Shown: positions 43,857 through 52,066 of the stretch, in pieces | How positions within the stretch are numbered: position 1 is the stretch's first letter | How the letters are laid out: each line of letters opens with the position of its first letter | Source: Actinocorallia herbida | Lineage (GTDB): Bacteria; Actinomycetota; Actinomycetes; Streptosporangiales; Streptosporangiaceae | Reading direction: 5' to 3' | Length of the DNA: 64,000 nucleotides | Assembly (NCBI RefSeq): GCF_003751225.1 | Contig: NZ_RJKE01000001.1 | Location: forward strand, 4,092,001 to 4,156,000 | Made by a program: the position numbers and the translations under genes | Notes under the pieces: model-generated | Databases searched by the model: none | What the model was told of the DNA's origin: nothing | Seen by the model: only the letters and a program-made list of their open reading frames with translations

Positions 43857-45077
43857 ATGGCCGAGGCCGGAGACGACGTCTGGGGCGTCGAGGAAGAGCC
43901 GGCCGGAATCCTGTCCGGGCTCCGGGTCCTCGACCTGAGCCGCGTCCTGGCCGGTCCGTACTGCGCCCAGATGCTGAGCGACCACGGCGCGTCGGTCTTG
44001 AAGGTGGAAGGTCCGGCCGGGGACGAGACCCGTAGCTGGGGCCCGCCCTTCCATGCGGACGGGACCAGCGCGTACTTCTACGGACTCAACCGCAACAAGC
44101 GCAACATCGCCCTGGACCTCGCCTCCGACGCCGGAAGGCGGGTCCTTACCCGGCTCGTCGGCGAGGCCGACGTGGTCGTGGAGAACTTCAAGCCGGGCAC
44201 CATGGCCCGGTGGGGCCTTGGATACGAGGACGTCCTCGCCGCGCGGCATCCCCGGCTCGTCTACTGCCGGATCAGCGGCTTCGGCTCCGACGGTCCGATG
44301 GGCGGCCTGCCCGGCTATGACGCCGTCCTCCAAGCCTACGGCGGCCTCATGAGCGTCAACGGTTACCCTGACCGGGAGCCGCTGCGGGTCGGCGTCCCCG
44401 TGGTGGACGTGATGACCGCGCATCTGGCGTTCAGCGGCATCCTCCTCGCCCTGCACGAGCGCACGGCGAGCGGCCGGGGCCAGCTCGTGGACGCAGCCCT
44501 CCTCGACGCGGTCGTCTCGCTGCTGCACCCGCACGCGGCGAGCTGGACCGCTGACGGCCGCACCCCGCGCCGCACCGGGGGAGCGCACCCCGTCCTCGCG
44601 CCCTACCAGGTCTTCGCGACCAGGTCGGGCGACTTCTTCGTCAGCGCCGCCAATGACCGCCAGTTCGCCGCGCTCGTCGGCGTCCTGGGCAGGCCCGACC
44701 TCGCCGCGGACCCGAGGTTCGCCGACAATCCGGGCCGTATCGCGCATATCGACGAGCTCGCCGCCCTGCTGGCCGGGCTCATCGACGGCTGGGACGGCGC
44801 CGAGCTCACCCGTCGTCTGATCGCGGCGGGCGTTCCGGCAGGGCCGGTCAACGACGTCGGGACCGCGCTCACCGACCCGCAGGTGCGCCACCGGGGGCTG
44901 TACGTCGAGAACGAGGACTACCGGGGTGTAGGCGTCCCCGTGGCCTTCGGCAGGTCGCGCACCCGCGCCCCGCGCGCTCCGCGACCGCGCGGGGCGGACA
45001 CCACCGAGGTACTGCGGGGACTCGGCTACGACGACGCCGAGATCGCCAGGCTGGCGGAGGCCGGCGTCCTGCGCTGA
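43857..45077 (+). CDS. Class III CoA-transferase (CaiB/BaiF family)
   Basis: A 406-residue family III CoA-transferase. Family features: 'LSGLRVLDLSRVLAGPYCAQMLSDHGASVLKVEGP' at the N-terminus, 'NRNKRNIALDL', 'VVENFKPGTMARWGLGYEDV', and 'GLPGYDAVLQAYGGLMS' containing the Asp that forms the acyl-anhydride intermediate. It would move CoA between a carboxylic acid and an acyl-CoA. The following short-chain dehydrogenase and enoyl-CoA hydratase homologue suggest a small carboxylate or CoA-ester catabolic unit, though a 166-bp gap with its own probable control region separates it from them. Start ATG 43857 follows GGAGAGGGGG. Confidence 0.9.
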   Translation: MAEAGDDVWGVEEEPAGILSGLRVLDLSRVLAGPYCAQMLSDHGASVLKVEGPAGDETRSWGPPFHADGTSAYFYGLNRNKRNIALDLASDAGRRVLTRLVGEADVVVENFKPGTMARWGLGYEDVLAARHPRLVYCRISGFGSDGPMGGLPGYDAVLQAYGGLMSVNGYPDREPLRVGVPVVDVMTAHLAFSGILLALHERTASGRGQLVDAALLDAVVSLLHPHAASWTADGRTPRRTGGAHPVLAPYQVFATRSGDFFVSAANDRQFAALVGVLGRPDLAADPRFADNPGRIAHIDELAALLAGLIDGWDGAELTRRLIAAGVPAGPVNDVGTALTDPQVRHRGLYVENEDYRGVGVPVAFGRSRTRAPRAPRPRGADTTEVLRGLGYDDAEIARLAEAGVLR

Positions 45078-45090
45078 CCATAGGCCGGGA

Positions 45091-45195
45091 AAGTTAAATA
45101 TTATATATATTGACAGATCTTGCCATTTTCGAGAGGGTTTCCGGCAGTGCGGCACCGGACCCACCCCCCGTCGCCGGGCCGCGCGAGGAGGATCA
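45091..45195 (+). promoter_or_regulatory. AT-rich control region before the SDR gene
   Basis: An 18-base uninterrupted A/T run (45094-45111) ends in TTGACA (45110-45115), a perfect -35 hexamer; no clear -10 is seen at the standard distance. The A/T run could alternatively contain the -10 itself (TATTAT). In this GC-rich setting it is very likely a promoter or UP-type element for the downstream genes. Confidence 0.5.
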
Positions 45196-45254
45196 TGCCG
45201 CACCACGCCCGGCGCGTCCCGCAGGCCACGAACGGCGGTCGTCATGGACGCTGA
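45195..45254 (+). CDS. 19-codon leader ORF overlapping the SDR start
   Basis: ATG 45195 follows an excellent Shine-Dalgarno sequence (GAGGAGG). The frame encodes MPHHARRVPQATNGGRHGR and stops at 45252-45254, eleven bases into the SDR gene that starts at 45244. The SDR gene itself has no good ribosome binding site, so translation of the leader probably delivers ribosomes to it. The Arg/His-rich peptide might also act as an attenuation leader, but no matching stem-loops were worked out. Confidence 0.45.
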   Translation: MPHHARRVPQATNGGRHGR

Positions 45255-46014
45255 GAAGCTGCGGTCGCTCTTCGACCTCACCGGCCGGACCGCGCTCGTC
45301 ACCGGCGGCACCCGGGGCATCGGCCTCGCCATCGCCGAGGGGTTCGCCGCCGCGGGCGCGCGGGTGGTCGTCGCGAGCCGCAAGCTCGAGGCCTGCGCCG
45401 CCGCCGAGGCCCACCTGAAGGCGCTGGGCGCCGACGCCCTGGGCGTCCCCGCCCACCTCGGCGACCTCGACGACCTGGACGCGCTCGTCACCCGGACCCT
45501 CGACGCCTTCGGCGGCCTCGACATCCTGGTGAACAACGCCGCGAACCCGCTGGCCCTGCCGCTCGGCTCCCTCACCCCCGAGGCGTTCGCCAAATCCCAG
45601 GACGTCAACGTGCGCGGGCCCGTCTTCCTCGTCCAGCGTGCGCTGGAGGCACTGACGGCCAGCCCGACGGCCTCGGTCGTCAACGTCGTCTCCGCCGGCG
45701 CCTTCCTTTTCTCCCCTTACGTCTCGATGTACGCCGCCGCCAAGGCAGCGATGGTGTCTTACACGCGAGCGATGGCCGCGGAGTTCGCTCCGCGCGGCAT
45801 CCGCGTGAACGCCCTCGCGCCCGGCACCGTGGACACCGACATGGTCCGCAACAACCCGCCCGAGTTCCAGAAGGCGATGGAGCAGTCGGCCCTTCAGAAG
45901 CGGATGGCCGACCCCGACGAGATGGTCGGCCCCGCCCTCTTCCTGGCCTCGGACGCGGCGAGTTTCATGACCGGACAGGTGCTGCACGTCGACGGCGGCC
46001 TCGTGACGCGCTGA
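45244..46014 (+). CDS. Short-chain dehydrogenase/reductase
   Basis: A 256-residue classical SDR. The cofactor motif TGGTRGIG is near residue 20, NNAAN near residue 97, the catalytic Ser/Tyr/Lys lie in 'NVVSAGAF' and 'YVSMYAAAKAA', and the C-terminus has the FabG-like 'ASFMTGQVLHVDGG'. An Arg-Lys pair after the second strand ('ASRKLE') suggests NADP(H). It sits 16 bp before an enoyl-CoA hydratase homologue, so a 3-hydroxyacyl-CoA or related substrate is possible. Its start overlaps a short leader ORF. Confidence 0.9.
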   Translation: MDAEKLRSLFDLTGRTALVTGGTRGIGLAIAEGFAAAGARVVVASRKLEACAAAEAHLKALGADALGVPAHLGDLDDLDALVTRTLDAFGGLDILVNNAANPLALPLGSLTPEAFAKSQDVNVRGPVFLVQRALEALTASPTASVVNVVSAGAFLFSPYVSMYAAAKAAMVSYTRAMAAEFAPRGIRVNALAPGTVDTDMVRNNPPEFQKAMEQSALQKRMADPDEMVGPALFLASDAASFMTGQVLHVDGGLVTR

Positions 46015-46030
46015 AAGAGGAAGGAACACC

Positions 46031-46900
46031 ATGCTCATCAATGGCGACGCTTACCTGCGTGACACCCCCGCCTCAGGCCGGACCGTCCGGTCGGAGGAGC
46101 CCGCGCCCGGCGTGCGGCTGCTCACCCTCGACCGGCCGGACCGGCTCAATGCCATGTCCGGCGAGATGATCAAGGACCTGCACCACGCGCTGGACGAGAT
46201 CGCGCTCGACGACTCGTGCCGCGTCGTGGTGCTGACCGGCGCGGGCCGGGCGTTCTGCGCCGGGCTCGACCTGCACGACCCGCCGCGCCGCGACCGGAAC
46301 GAACCCGAGACGGGGCAGGCGCCGCGGCTGTCGAGCCCGCAGGCCGGGCTGCACGTCCAGCAGGCGATCGCCGCGCTGGTGCCCAAGCTGCGCAACCTGC
46401 GCCAGCCCGTCGTCTCCGCGGTGAACGGACCCGCGTCGGGCGGCGGTTTCGCCCTCGCGCTGGCCAGCGATGTCCGGGTCGGCGCCGCGTCGGCCAGGTT
46501 CAACGCGGCGTTCGTCCGGATCGGCCTGTCCGGCTGCGACATCGGCGTGAGCTGGCTGCTGCCCCGGCTCGTCGGCGCGGGCATCTCGCACGAGCTGCTG
46601 CTGACCGGCCGCTTCGTGGAGGCCGAGGAGGCGCTGCGCATCGGCCTGGTCAGCCGGGTCGTCGACGACGGCAAGGTCCTCGAGGCCGCGCTGGAGATCG
46701 CCGCGCAGATCGTCGCGAACAGCCCGATGGGCGTGTGGATGACCAAGGAGGTGGCCTGGAGCCAGCTCGAGGTCGGCAGCCTCCAGGCGGGCATCGACCT
46801 GGAGAACCGGACCCAGATCCTCACCTCCTACACGCGCGACCAGACCGAGCAGATCAGCGCGTTCCTGGAGCGCCGTCCGGCGACCTACACCGACTCCTGA
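46031..46900 (+). CDS. Enoyl-CoA hydratase/isomerase family protein
   Basis: A 289-residue crotonase-fold protein. The oxyanion-hole regions are present ('AFCAGLDLHD' and 'NGPASGGGFALALASDVRVG'), as is a C-terminal helical trimerisation part. The two glutamates of canonical hydratases are not where expected: 'GGGFALA' replaces GGGCELA, and 'FNAAFVRIGLSGCDIGVSW' has no Glu in the second position but an Asp in GCDIG, as in some isomerases and other subfamilies. It may therefore be an isomerase or other crotonase-type enzyme. The start at 46031 is preceded by GAGGAAGGAA. It is in an operon with the SDR gene. Confidence 0.88.
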   Translation: MLINGDAYLRDTPASGRTVRSEEPAPGVRLLTLDRPDRLNAMSGEMIKDLHHALDEIALDDSCRVVVLTGAGRAFCAGLDLHDPPRRDRNEPETGQAPRLSSPQAGLHVQQAIAALVPKLRNLRQPVVSAVNGPASGGGFALALASDVRVGAASARFNAAFVRIGLSGCDIGVSWLLPRLVGAGISHELLLTGRFVEAEEALRIGLVSRVVDDGKVLEAALEIAAQIVANSPMGVWMTKEVAWSQLEVGSLQAGIDLENRTQILTSYTRDQTEQISAFLERRPATYTDS

Positions 46901-46908
46901 CGGTCGGT

Positions 46909-46960
46909 CGCCGCGTCCGTCCCGGCCCTGGGGCGGCCGCGGCGGGTGTGTCGGTTTTTA
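46909..46960 (+). terminator. Possible terminator after the crotonase gene
   Basis: CGCCGCG (46909-46915) and CGCGGCG (46938-46944) form a 7-bp stem with a long loop, and TTTTT follows about ten bases later. A weak to moderate candidate. Confidence 0.35.
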
Positions 46961-47076
46961 CCCGTCTACGCATTTTGCAACGAAACGCCGTTCTCGCTTT
47001 TCGCGAATCTGACTCTATCCGGTGTGTAAGGGCTCACTTAAGTTACTCACTGGAAACATGCCGAGGCGGAGGGCTG

Positions 47077-48588
47077 GTGAGACCTGTGGCGCGACGGACG
47101 GTGTCGGGCGAGGACGGTCCCGGACGGTGGCGGCGGGCCGGAGCGGGCCTCGCGGGCCTGATCCTGGCGGTCGGGCTGGGCGCGGCCGGAGGGTCGCCCG
47201 CGGTGGCGGGCGCCGCGGTGAGCGCGAAGGTGCCGCGCGCCGAGTGCGGCCCGGGTTCGCGGCCGGAGACCGGCCTGCAAGGCCAGGTCCCGCTGAAAGA
47301 CCGCAAGAGCGGCCGCAGCAAGCGCGGCTACGAGTGCAACCTCGAACTCGTCAGCCGCTACCAGAGCCAAGGGCAGGCCACCGTGGGCGCGGCCTACGGG
47401 ACCTGCCAGTATCTCGGGACCATCCTGCCGAGCGCGGTCACCGCCAAGAAGCGCGGCGTGAACGTCATCGACTTCAAGAACCCGAAGAAGCCGAAGCTGA
47501 CGACGTCACTGGTGAGTCCCGCGACCCTCGGCGGCACCTGGGAGACCCTGCGCGTCCACGAGGGCCGCGGACTGCTCGCCGCGGTGTCCGTGGGCGCGGC
47601 CGTCGGCGGCTTCTTCGTCTCGGTCTACGACGTGAAGACCGACTGCGCCCACCCGCGGCTGCTGAACGGGATCAAGGGCACCCAGCTCACGATGCCCGGC
47701 GCGTTCCCCGGCCACGAGGCCGCCTGGTCGCCCGACGGCCGCACCTACTGGACGACCGGCCTGGTCGGCGGTGTCGTCGCGGCCCTCGACATGACGAACC
47801 CGCGCAAGCCCAAGGTCGTCTTCAACGGCCTCACCGACACCCTCTCCCACGGCGTCCATGTCAGCCCGGACGGCAACCGCCTGTTCATCGCCAACTCCGG
47901 CATCCCCGCCGGGATCAGCGTCTTCGACTCCAGCGAGATCCAGCGGCGCAAGCCCGACGCCAGGCTGCGGCTCGTCTCCAAGGTGTCGTGGGACGACGGC
48001 ATCGTCAGCCAGTACGCCCACCCGTTCACTCAGAACGGCCGCACCTACATGATCGCCGTCGACGAGCTGGGTTCGGGCGGCGTCAGGTTCTTCGACCTCA
48101 CGAACGAGCGCAGGCCGAAGCTCGTGCGCAAGATCAAGCTGGAGATCAACCGGCCGGAGCACACCAACGCCCGCAAGGCCGACCTCGCCAAGAACGGCAT
48201 CTTCGGCTACGACTCCCACTACTGCACGATGGACCGGACCGTGAACCCGACGGCGCTGGCGTGCGGCTGGGCCCAGTCGGGCATCCGCGTCTTCGACATC
48301 CGCGACCTCGAGCGCCCGAGCGAGATCGCCTACTTCAACCCTCCCGCGCAGGTCGGCAGGCGCGCGAAGCTCACCAACTCCGCGCACGCGTTCGTCCCGT
48401 TCGGCGGCTACTTCTCCGATCTGCTGAACCTCAGGCCGGACGACGAGCCCCTGTACACCGGCGAGACCGACATGACGGCCGACTGGTGCATGTCCCCGCC
48501 GCGCTTCGCCGGAAGCCGGCTGTACGTCGCGTGCGACGACAACGGCGCGCTCCTGCTGCGCTTCCGCAACGGCGTGTACCCGCTGTGA
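47077..48588 (+). CDS. Secreted LVIVD-repeat (beta-propeller-like) protein
   Basis: A 503-residue secreted protein. A basic N-terminus and a hydrophobic stretch (~residues 20-40, ending 'GSPAVAGAAVSA') form a signal peptide. The rest contains repeats of the type 'GVNVIDFKNPKKPKL', 'FVSVYDVKTD', 'VVAALDMTNPRKPKVV', 'GVRFFDLTNERRPKLV' and 'GIRVFDIRDLERPSEIAYF', the LVIVD pattern that builds a beta-propeller-like fold. Conserved His and Cys residues ('GHEAAWSPDGR', 'DSHYCTMD', 'ADWCMSPPRF') could bind metal. The GTG start follows GGCGGAGGG. The function is unknown. It overlaps the next gene by 4 bp. Confidence 0.85.
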   Translation: MRPVARRTVSGEDGPGRWRRAGAGLAGLILAVGLGAAGGSPAVAGAAVSAKVPRAECGPGSRPETGLQGQVPLKDRKSGRSKRGYECNLELVSRYQSQGQATVGAAYGTCQYLGTILPSAVTAKKRGVNVIDFKNPKKPKLTTSLVSPATLGGTWETLRVHEGRGLLAAVSVGAAVGGFFVSVYDVKTDCAHPRLLNGIKGTQLTMPGAFPGHEAAWSPDGRTYWTTGLVGGVVAALDMTNPRKPKVVFNGLTDTLSHGVHVSPDGNRLFIANSGIPAGISVFDSSEIQRRKPDARLRLVSKVSWDDGIVSQYAHPFTQNGRTYMIAVDELGSGGVRFFDLTNERRPKLVRKIKLEINRPEHTNARKADLAKNGIFGYDSHYCTMDRTVNPTALACGWAQSGIRVFDIRDLERPSEIAYFNPPAQVGRRAKLTNSAHAFVPFGGYFSDLLNLRPDDEPLYTGETDMTADWCMSPPRFAGSRLYVACDDNGALLLRFRNGVYPL

Positions 48589-49214
48589 CACGGGCGCTCG
48601 CCGGGCGGGCCTTCGTCGCCGTAGCCCTCTTCGCGCTCGGCGCGGTCGCCGCCCTCCTCGTCACCGGAACGGGCGGTGGCGACCGGGTCCGCCCGGCGGG
48701 GAAGGTCGAGATCGGGTTCGCCCAGGACATGATCGTCCACCACGGGCAGGCGGTGACGCTCGCCCAGGCGGCGCTCGGCGGCGGCGCGGGGGACGCGGTG
48801 TCCCAGCTCGCGACGGGCATGCAGCTCGCCCAGCTTCGCGAGATCGGCCGGCTGGAGGGCTTCCTCGCGCTCTGGGACGCCCCGCACATCGGTGAAGGCC
48901 GGCCGATGGCCTGGATGAACGCCGAAGGCCACGCCCACGGCGGCACCGCCACCATGCCCGGCCTCGCCACCACCGACGAGGTCAACGCCCTCGGCGAGCT
49001 GGAAGGCGCGGCCCTGGAGACCCGCTTCCTCCAGCTCATGATCCGCCACCACCAGGGCGGCCTGCTCATGGCGGACGCCGTGGTCGGCCTCACGACCGAC
49101 CCGGACGTCCGCGCCTTCGCCGTCCGGATGGCCACCGAGCAGCGTCAGGAGGCCGCCACCATGACCGGTCTTCTGGCAGCCCTGGGCGCGGAACCTCTCC
49201 CGTCTCCCACCTGA
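48585..49214 (+). CDS. DUF305 membrane-anchored protein
   Basis: A 209-residue protein with one N-terminal membrane helix (~residues 8-28) and an extracytoplasmic DUF305 domain. The duplicated four-helix pattern with paired histidines is clear: 'FAQDMIVHHGQAVTLA' and 'FLQLMIRHHQGGLLMADA', plus a His/Met-containing stretch 'AEGHAHGGTATMPG'. DUF305 proteins are often linked to copper handling in actinobacteria; metal binding here is likely from the His/Met content but unproven. It starts inside the stop codon of the LVIVD-repeat gene (GTGA), so both proteins probably work together at the cell surface. Confidence 0.87.
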   Translation: MTRALAGRAFVAVALFALGAVAALLVTGTGGGDRVRPAGKVEIGFAQDMIVHHGQAVTLAQAALGGGAGDAVSQLATGMQLAQLREIGRLEGFLALWDAPHIGEGRPMAWMNAEGHAHGGTATMPGLATTDEVNALGELEGAALETRFLQLMIRHHQGGLLMADAVVGLTTDPDVRAFAVRMATEQRQEAATMTGLLAALGAEPLPSPT

Positions 49215-49286
49215 GCGCGCGCAGGAGTAGCGTCGGGAGGGCGGCGCGTGCGGACGCGCGTCCGCCAGGAACGAAGGAGAACCCCG

Positions 49287-50165
49287 GTGGCAGCCCCCGT
49301 AGCGCGTGGAGTGGATCGGATCACGGCGAAGCGGAGGCTCGGCCCGGACGCGCAGGTGGACGACAAGGCACTGATCATCGTGCCGACGGACCCGGCGAGC
49401 ACCGATCCGTTCCTGCTGCTCGCCGAGGACCGGTTCTCTTCCCCGGGCTTCGAATGGCATCCGCACCGGGGGATCGAGACCGTCACGACGGTCCTCGGCG
49501 GGGTTCTGGAGCACGGGGACAATCTCGGCAACGCGGGCGCGCTGGAGCCGGGCGACGTCCAGTGGATGACCGCCGGGCGCGGCATCATCCACCGCGAACT
49601 CGCCTACCGCGACGAGCACGCGCACACCCTCCAGCTCTGGCTCAACCTGCCGGCGGGCCGGAAGATGGCCGAGACCCGGTACCGGGACGTCCTGGCCGCG
49701 GCCAGGCCGAGGTTCACCCGTCCGGGCGCCGTGGTCGACGTCGTGTCCGGGACGGTGGAGGGCGTCACCGGTCTCGCGCTCGACCACCACCCGGTCCAGG
49801 GTGTCCTCGTCACGCTCGATCCCGGAGCGCGCTACGGGCTGCCCGTCCCGGCCGCCCACCGGCTGTTCGCCTACGTCGTCGAGGGCGACGCCGAGATAGC
49901 GGGAAGCCCCGTCGCGGAGGGCCGCACCGCGTGGTCCGACCCGGTGCCCGACGCCCCGGGCACCGTCCTCGACCTCGCCGCCGCAGACCGGGACCGCGAG
50001 GTCCAGATCATGGTCTACAGCGGCGCGCCGCTCCGGGAGCCCGTGGTGATGGGCGGCCCGTTCGTCATGAACGAACCGGCCGAGATCACCCAGGCGTTCC
50101 AGGACTTCCACGCGGGCCTGTTCGGTCCCGTCCCGCGCCAGGCGCGGCTCGCCTACGACAGGTGA
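49287..50165 (+). CDS. Pirin-family protein
   Basis: A 292-residue bicupin. The N-terminal cupin has the pirin metal site ('FEWHPHRGIETVT' with two His, and 'GRGIIHRELAY' with His and Glu), and the C-terminal cupin contains the conserved 'FAYVVEGDAEIAG' strand turns. Bacterial pirins include quercetin dioxygenases and pyruvate dehydrogenase modulators, and the exact role cannot be told. The start is GTG 49287, eight bases after GAAGGAG; the open frame before it lacks any site. The gene appears monocistronic. Confidence 0.88.
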   Translation: MAAPVARGVDRITAKRRLGPDAQVDDKALIIVPTDPASTDPFLLLAEDRFSSPGFEWHPHRGIETVTTVLGGVLEHGDNLGNAGALEPGDVQWMTAGRGIIHRELAYRDEHAHTLQLWLNLPAGRKMAETRYRDVLAAARPRFTRPGAVVDVVSGTVEGVTGLALDHHPVQGVLVTLDPGARYGLPVPAAHRLFAYVVEGDAEIAGSPVAEGRTAWSDPVPDAPGTVLDLAAADRDREVQIMVYSGAPLREPVVMGGPFVMNEPAEITQAFQDFHAGLFGPVPRQARLAYDR

Positions 50166-50236
50166 GCCCGGTCAGCGCCCGGTAAAGATCAGGAGAATCC
50201 TGGATGTGACGGGCTCCAGGCGGCAAGACCCGCCCT

Positions 50237-51652
50237 ATGGGCAGTGGGGTCGAGGTCGCGGTCGTCGGAGTCGGACGGCTCGGTGAGGCGGTCGTCAGAG
50301 GGCTGCTGCGCGGGGGCCTCCCGGCCGCCGCGATCGCCGGGTCGTCGGGGTCGGCGGACGCCGCCGCGCGGCTGACCGAGCGGCTGGGCGTGGCGGTCGG
50401 CACCGACCCGGTGACGGCGGTCCAGGAGGCCGCGACGATCCTTGTCGCGGTGCCCCCGGCCGGGGTCGCCGGGGTGCTGGCACGGATCGGGGGCACGCTG
50501 CGGCCCGGCGCGGTCGTCGTGTCGCTCGCCGCGGGCGTTTCGCTGGAGCGCCTCACCGGCGGGCTGCCCGGCGGGGTCGCCGTGGTCCGCGCGATGACGA
50601 ACATCCCCGTCGCCTACGGGGCGGGCATGACCGTGCTGTCCGCGCCGGCCGGTACGGCGCCGGACATCAGGCAACGGGTCGAGGCGCTGTTCGGCAGGAT
50701 GGGCGCCGTCGTCTGGCTGCCCGAGGGAGAGCAGCCCGCCGCCACGGCGGTCGCAGGATCCGGCCCCGCCTACCTCTACTACGTCGCCGACGCGCTCGTG
50801 GACGCCGCGGCCGGGGAGGGCCTCGACCGGGACACCGCCCGTCTGCTCGTCACCCGGACCCTCGCGGGGGCCGGCATCCTGCTGCGCGAGGAGGGAGCGG
50901 CGCCGGGCGAACTGCTGGCCGAGGTGACGACGCCCGGCGGCACCACCTCGGCGGCGGTCGACCGGCTCGACCGGGGCCAGGTCGCGCGGGCGGTGCGCCA
51001 GGCCGTGCGGGCCGCGGCGGAGAGGGCGGAGCCCGCCGACGCGCGGCTGCCCGGGTTCTTGCGGGCCCGGGCCGCGCTGCCCGTCACCCGCCTCCAGTTC
51101 GCCTCCGGCGGCGTCTGGGAGGAGCCGTTCGTCGTCCGGCCGCACGCGGCGTCGGTGCGGGAGCTCGACGAGTGGCTCGGCGCGGCGGGCGAGGACGTCG
51201 CGGTCGAGGTGTTCTGCACCGACGAGCTCTTCCTCGGCGCCCGCGTCGCCGACCCCGCGTTCCTGCACGCGGTCGTGGAGGCCGCGGCCCGGGGCCGTTG
51301 GAGCACCCTCGGCGACGCGCCCGCCCACTGGAGGCTGCCTGACGGGACGCCGCTGCTGTCCGGAGATCGTCCGGAGAAGCTCGAGGTGGGGGTCGTCAAC
51401 GCCTGGCACAGTGTCGGCCCGTCCCTGCTCTGGCGGCGCGGCGAGCCGGGCCCGGACGCCCGGCGGCTCGGCGAGGCGCTGCGGCTCGCCGCCCACCCGA
51501 CGCCCGTCGCGCTGGAGGCGGCGTGGACGGTGCCCGCGACGGGCGGGGCGGTGCCGACCTGGGTCGGCGTGAACGTCTCGGAGTCGCTGCACCGGCTCGA
51601 CGAAGGCAAGCTCGCCTCCGTGGCGGAGAGCCTCCTGCACCGGACGGGCTGA
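50237..51652 (+). CDS. ProC-like pyrroline-5-carboxylate reductase with an extra C-terminal domain
   Basis: A 471-residue protein, against about 260-275 for ordinary ProC. Residues ~5-265 form a complete P5C reductase: NAD(P)-binding 'VAVVGVGRLGEAVVRGLL', 'RAMTNIPVAYGAGMTVL', 'VAGSGPAYLYYVADALVDAA' and the signature 'EVTTPGGTTSAAVDRLD'. Residues ~275-471 are an unrecognised domain ('LQFASGGVWEEPFVVRPHAAS', 'VEVFCTDELFLGARV', 'VGVNVSESLHRLDEGKLA'). No stop or start signal separates the two. It would reduce P5C to proline, or bind a similar ligand. The fusion partner is without obvious family. Confidence 0.8.
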   Translation: MGSGVEVAVVGVGRLGEAVVRGLLRGGLPAAAIAGSSGSADAAARLTERLGVAVGTDPVTAVQEAATILVAVPPAGVAGVLARIGGTLRPGAVVVSLAAGVSLERLTGGLPGGVAVVRAMTNIPVAYGAGMTVLSAPAGTAPDIRQRVEALFGRMGAVVWLPEGEQPAATAVAGSGPAYLYYVADALVDAAAGEGLDRDTARLLVTRTLAGAGILLREEGAAPGELLAEVTTPGGTTSAAVDRLDRGQVARAVRQAVRAAAERAEPADARLPGFLRARAALPVTRLQFASGGVWEEPFVVRPHAASVRELDEWLGAAGEDVAVEVFCTDELFLGARVADPAFLHAVVEAAARGRWSTLGDAPAHWRLPDGTPLLSGDRPEKLEVGVVNAWHSVGPSLLWRRGEPGPDARRLGEALRLAAHPTPVALEAAWTVPATGGAVPTWVGVNVSESLHRLDEGKLASVAESLLHRTG

Positions 51653-51656
51653 CGCG

Positions 51657-52055
51657 TCAGGGGGCGCCTTCGGCCAGCGCGGTCAGCAGCGCGACGGCCC
51701 GGTCGGCGGCCTCGTGGGGCACGAACAGGTGGTCGTGGTGGAAGCCCGCGACGACATTGCAGCTCAGCCCGGCTTCGGCGAGGACCCGCGAGACCGCCGC
51801 GGTCAGCCCGACGGCGGCCAGCGCCGAGTGGACCCGCAGCGTGATCCGGGCCGCGACGTAGTCATAGGGGAGGCACGCCGCGTCGGCCTCCTCTTGGCGC
51901 AGCACGAGCGTCAGTCCTTCGTCCTCGGCGACCGTGACGATGGGCGCGAGGCCCGCGGGGACGGGTCCGGGCACGCTCGTGAACACGTAGCGGCCCGGGG
52001 AGAGTCCGGGCCGCATGCCGGCGAGCAGCTTGGCGAGGTCGGTCTCGGGCGTCAC
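51657..52055 (-). CDS. ACT-domain protein
   Basis: A 132-residue protein with a C-terminal ACT-type fold: 'AARITLRVHSALAAVGLTAAVSRVLAEAGLSCNVVAGFHHDHLFVPHEAADRAVALL' gives the beta-alpha-beta-beta-alpha-beta order with the Gly/Asn turn before the third strand. The N-terminal half ('GLSPGRYVFTSVPGPVP', then 'GLTLVLRQEEAD') forms a second, related subdomain typical of the short tandem-ACT proteins. These usually bind amino acids, but the ligand is unknown. It is only 11 bp downstream of the peptide-transporter ATPase gene and convergent with the ProC gene. Confidence 0.8.
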   Translation of the reverse strand: MTPETDLAKLLAGMRPGLSPGRYVFTSVPGPVPAGLAPIVTVAEDEGLTLVLRQEEADAACLPYDYVAARITLRVHSALAAVGLTAAVSRVLAEAGLSCNVVAGFHHDHLFVPHEAADRAVALLTALAEGAP

Positions 52056-52066
52056 GGGCGCCCAGT

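Noticed and set aside
46216-47076. Upstream extension of the LVIVD-repeat protein through the crotonase gene
   Set aside because: It is an out-of-frame reading of the crotonase gene; the signal peptide and ribosome binding site place the start at 47077.
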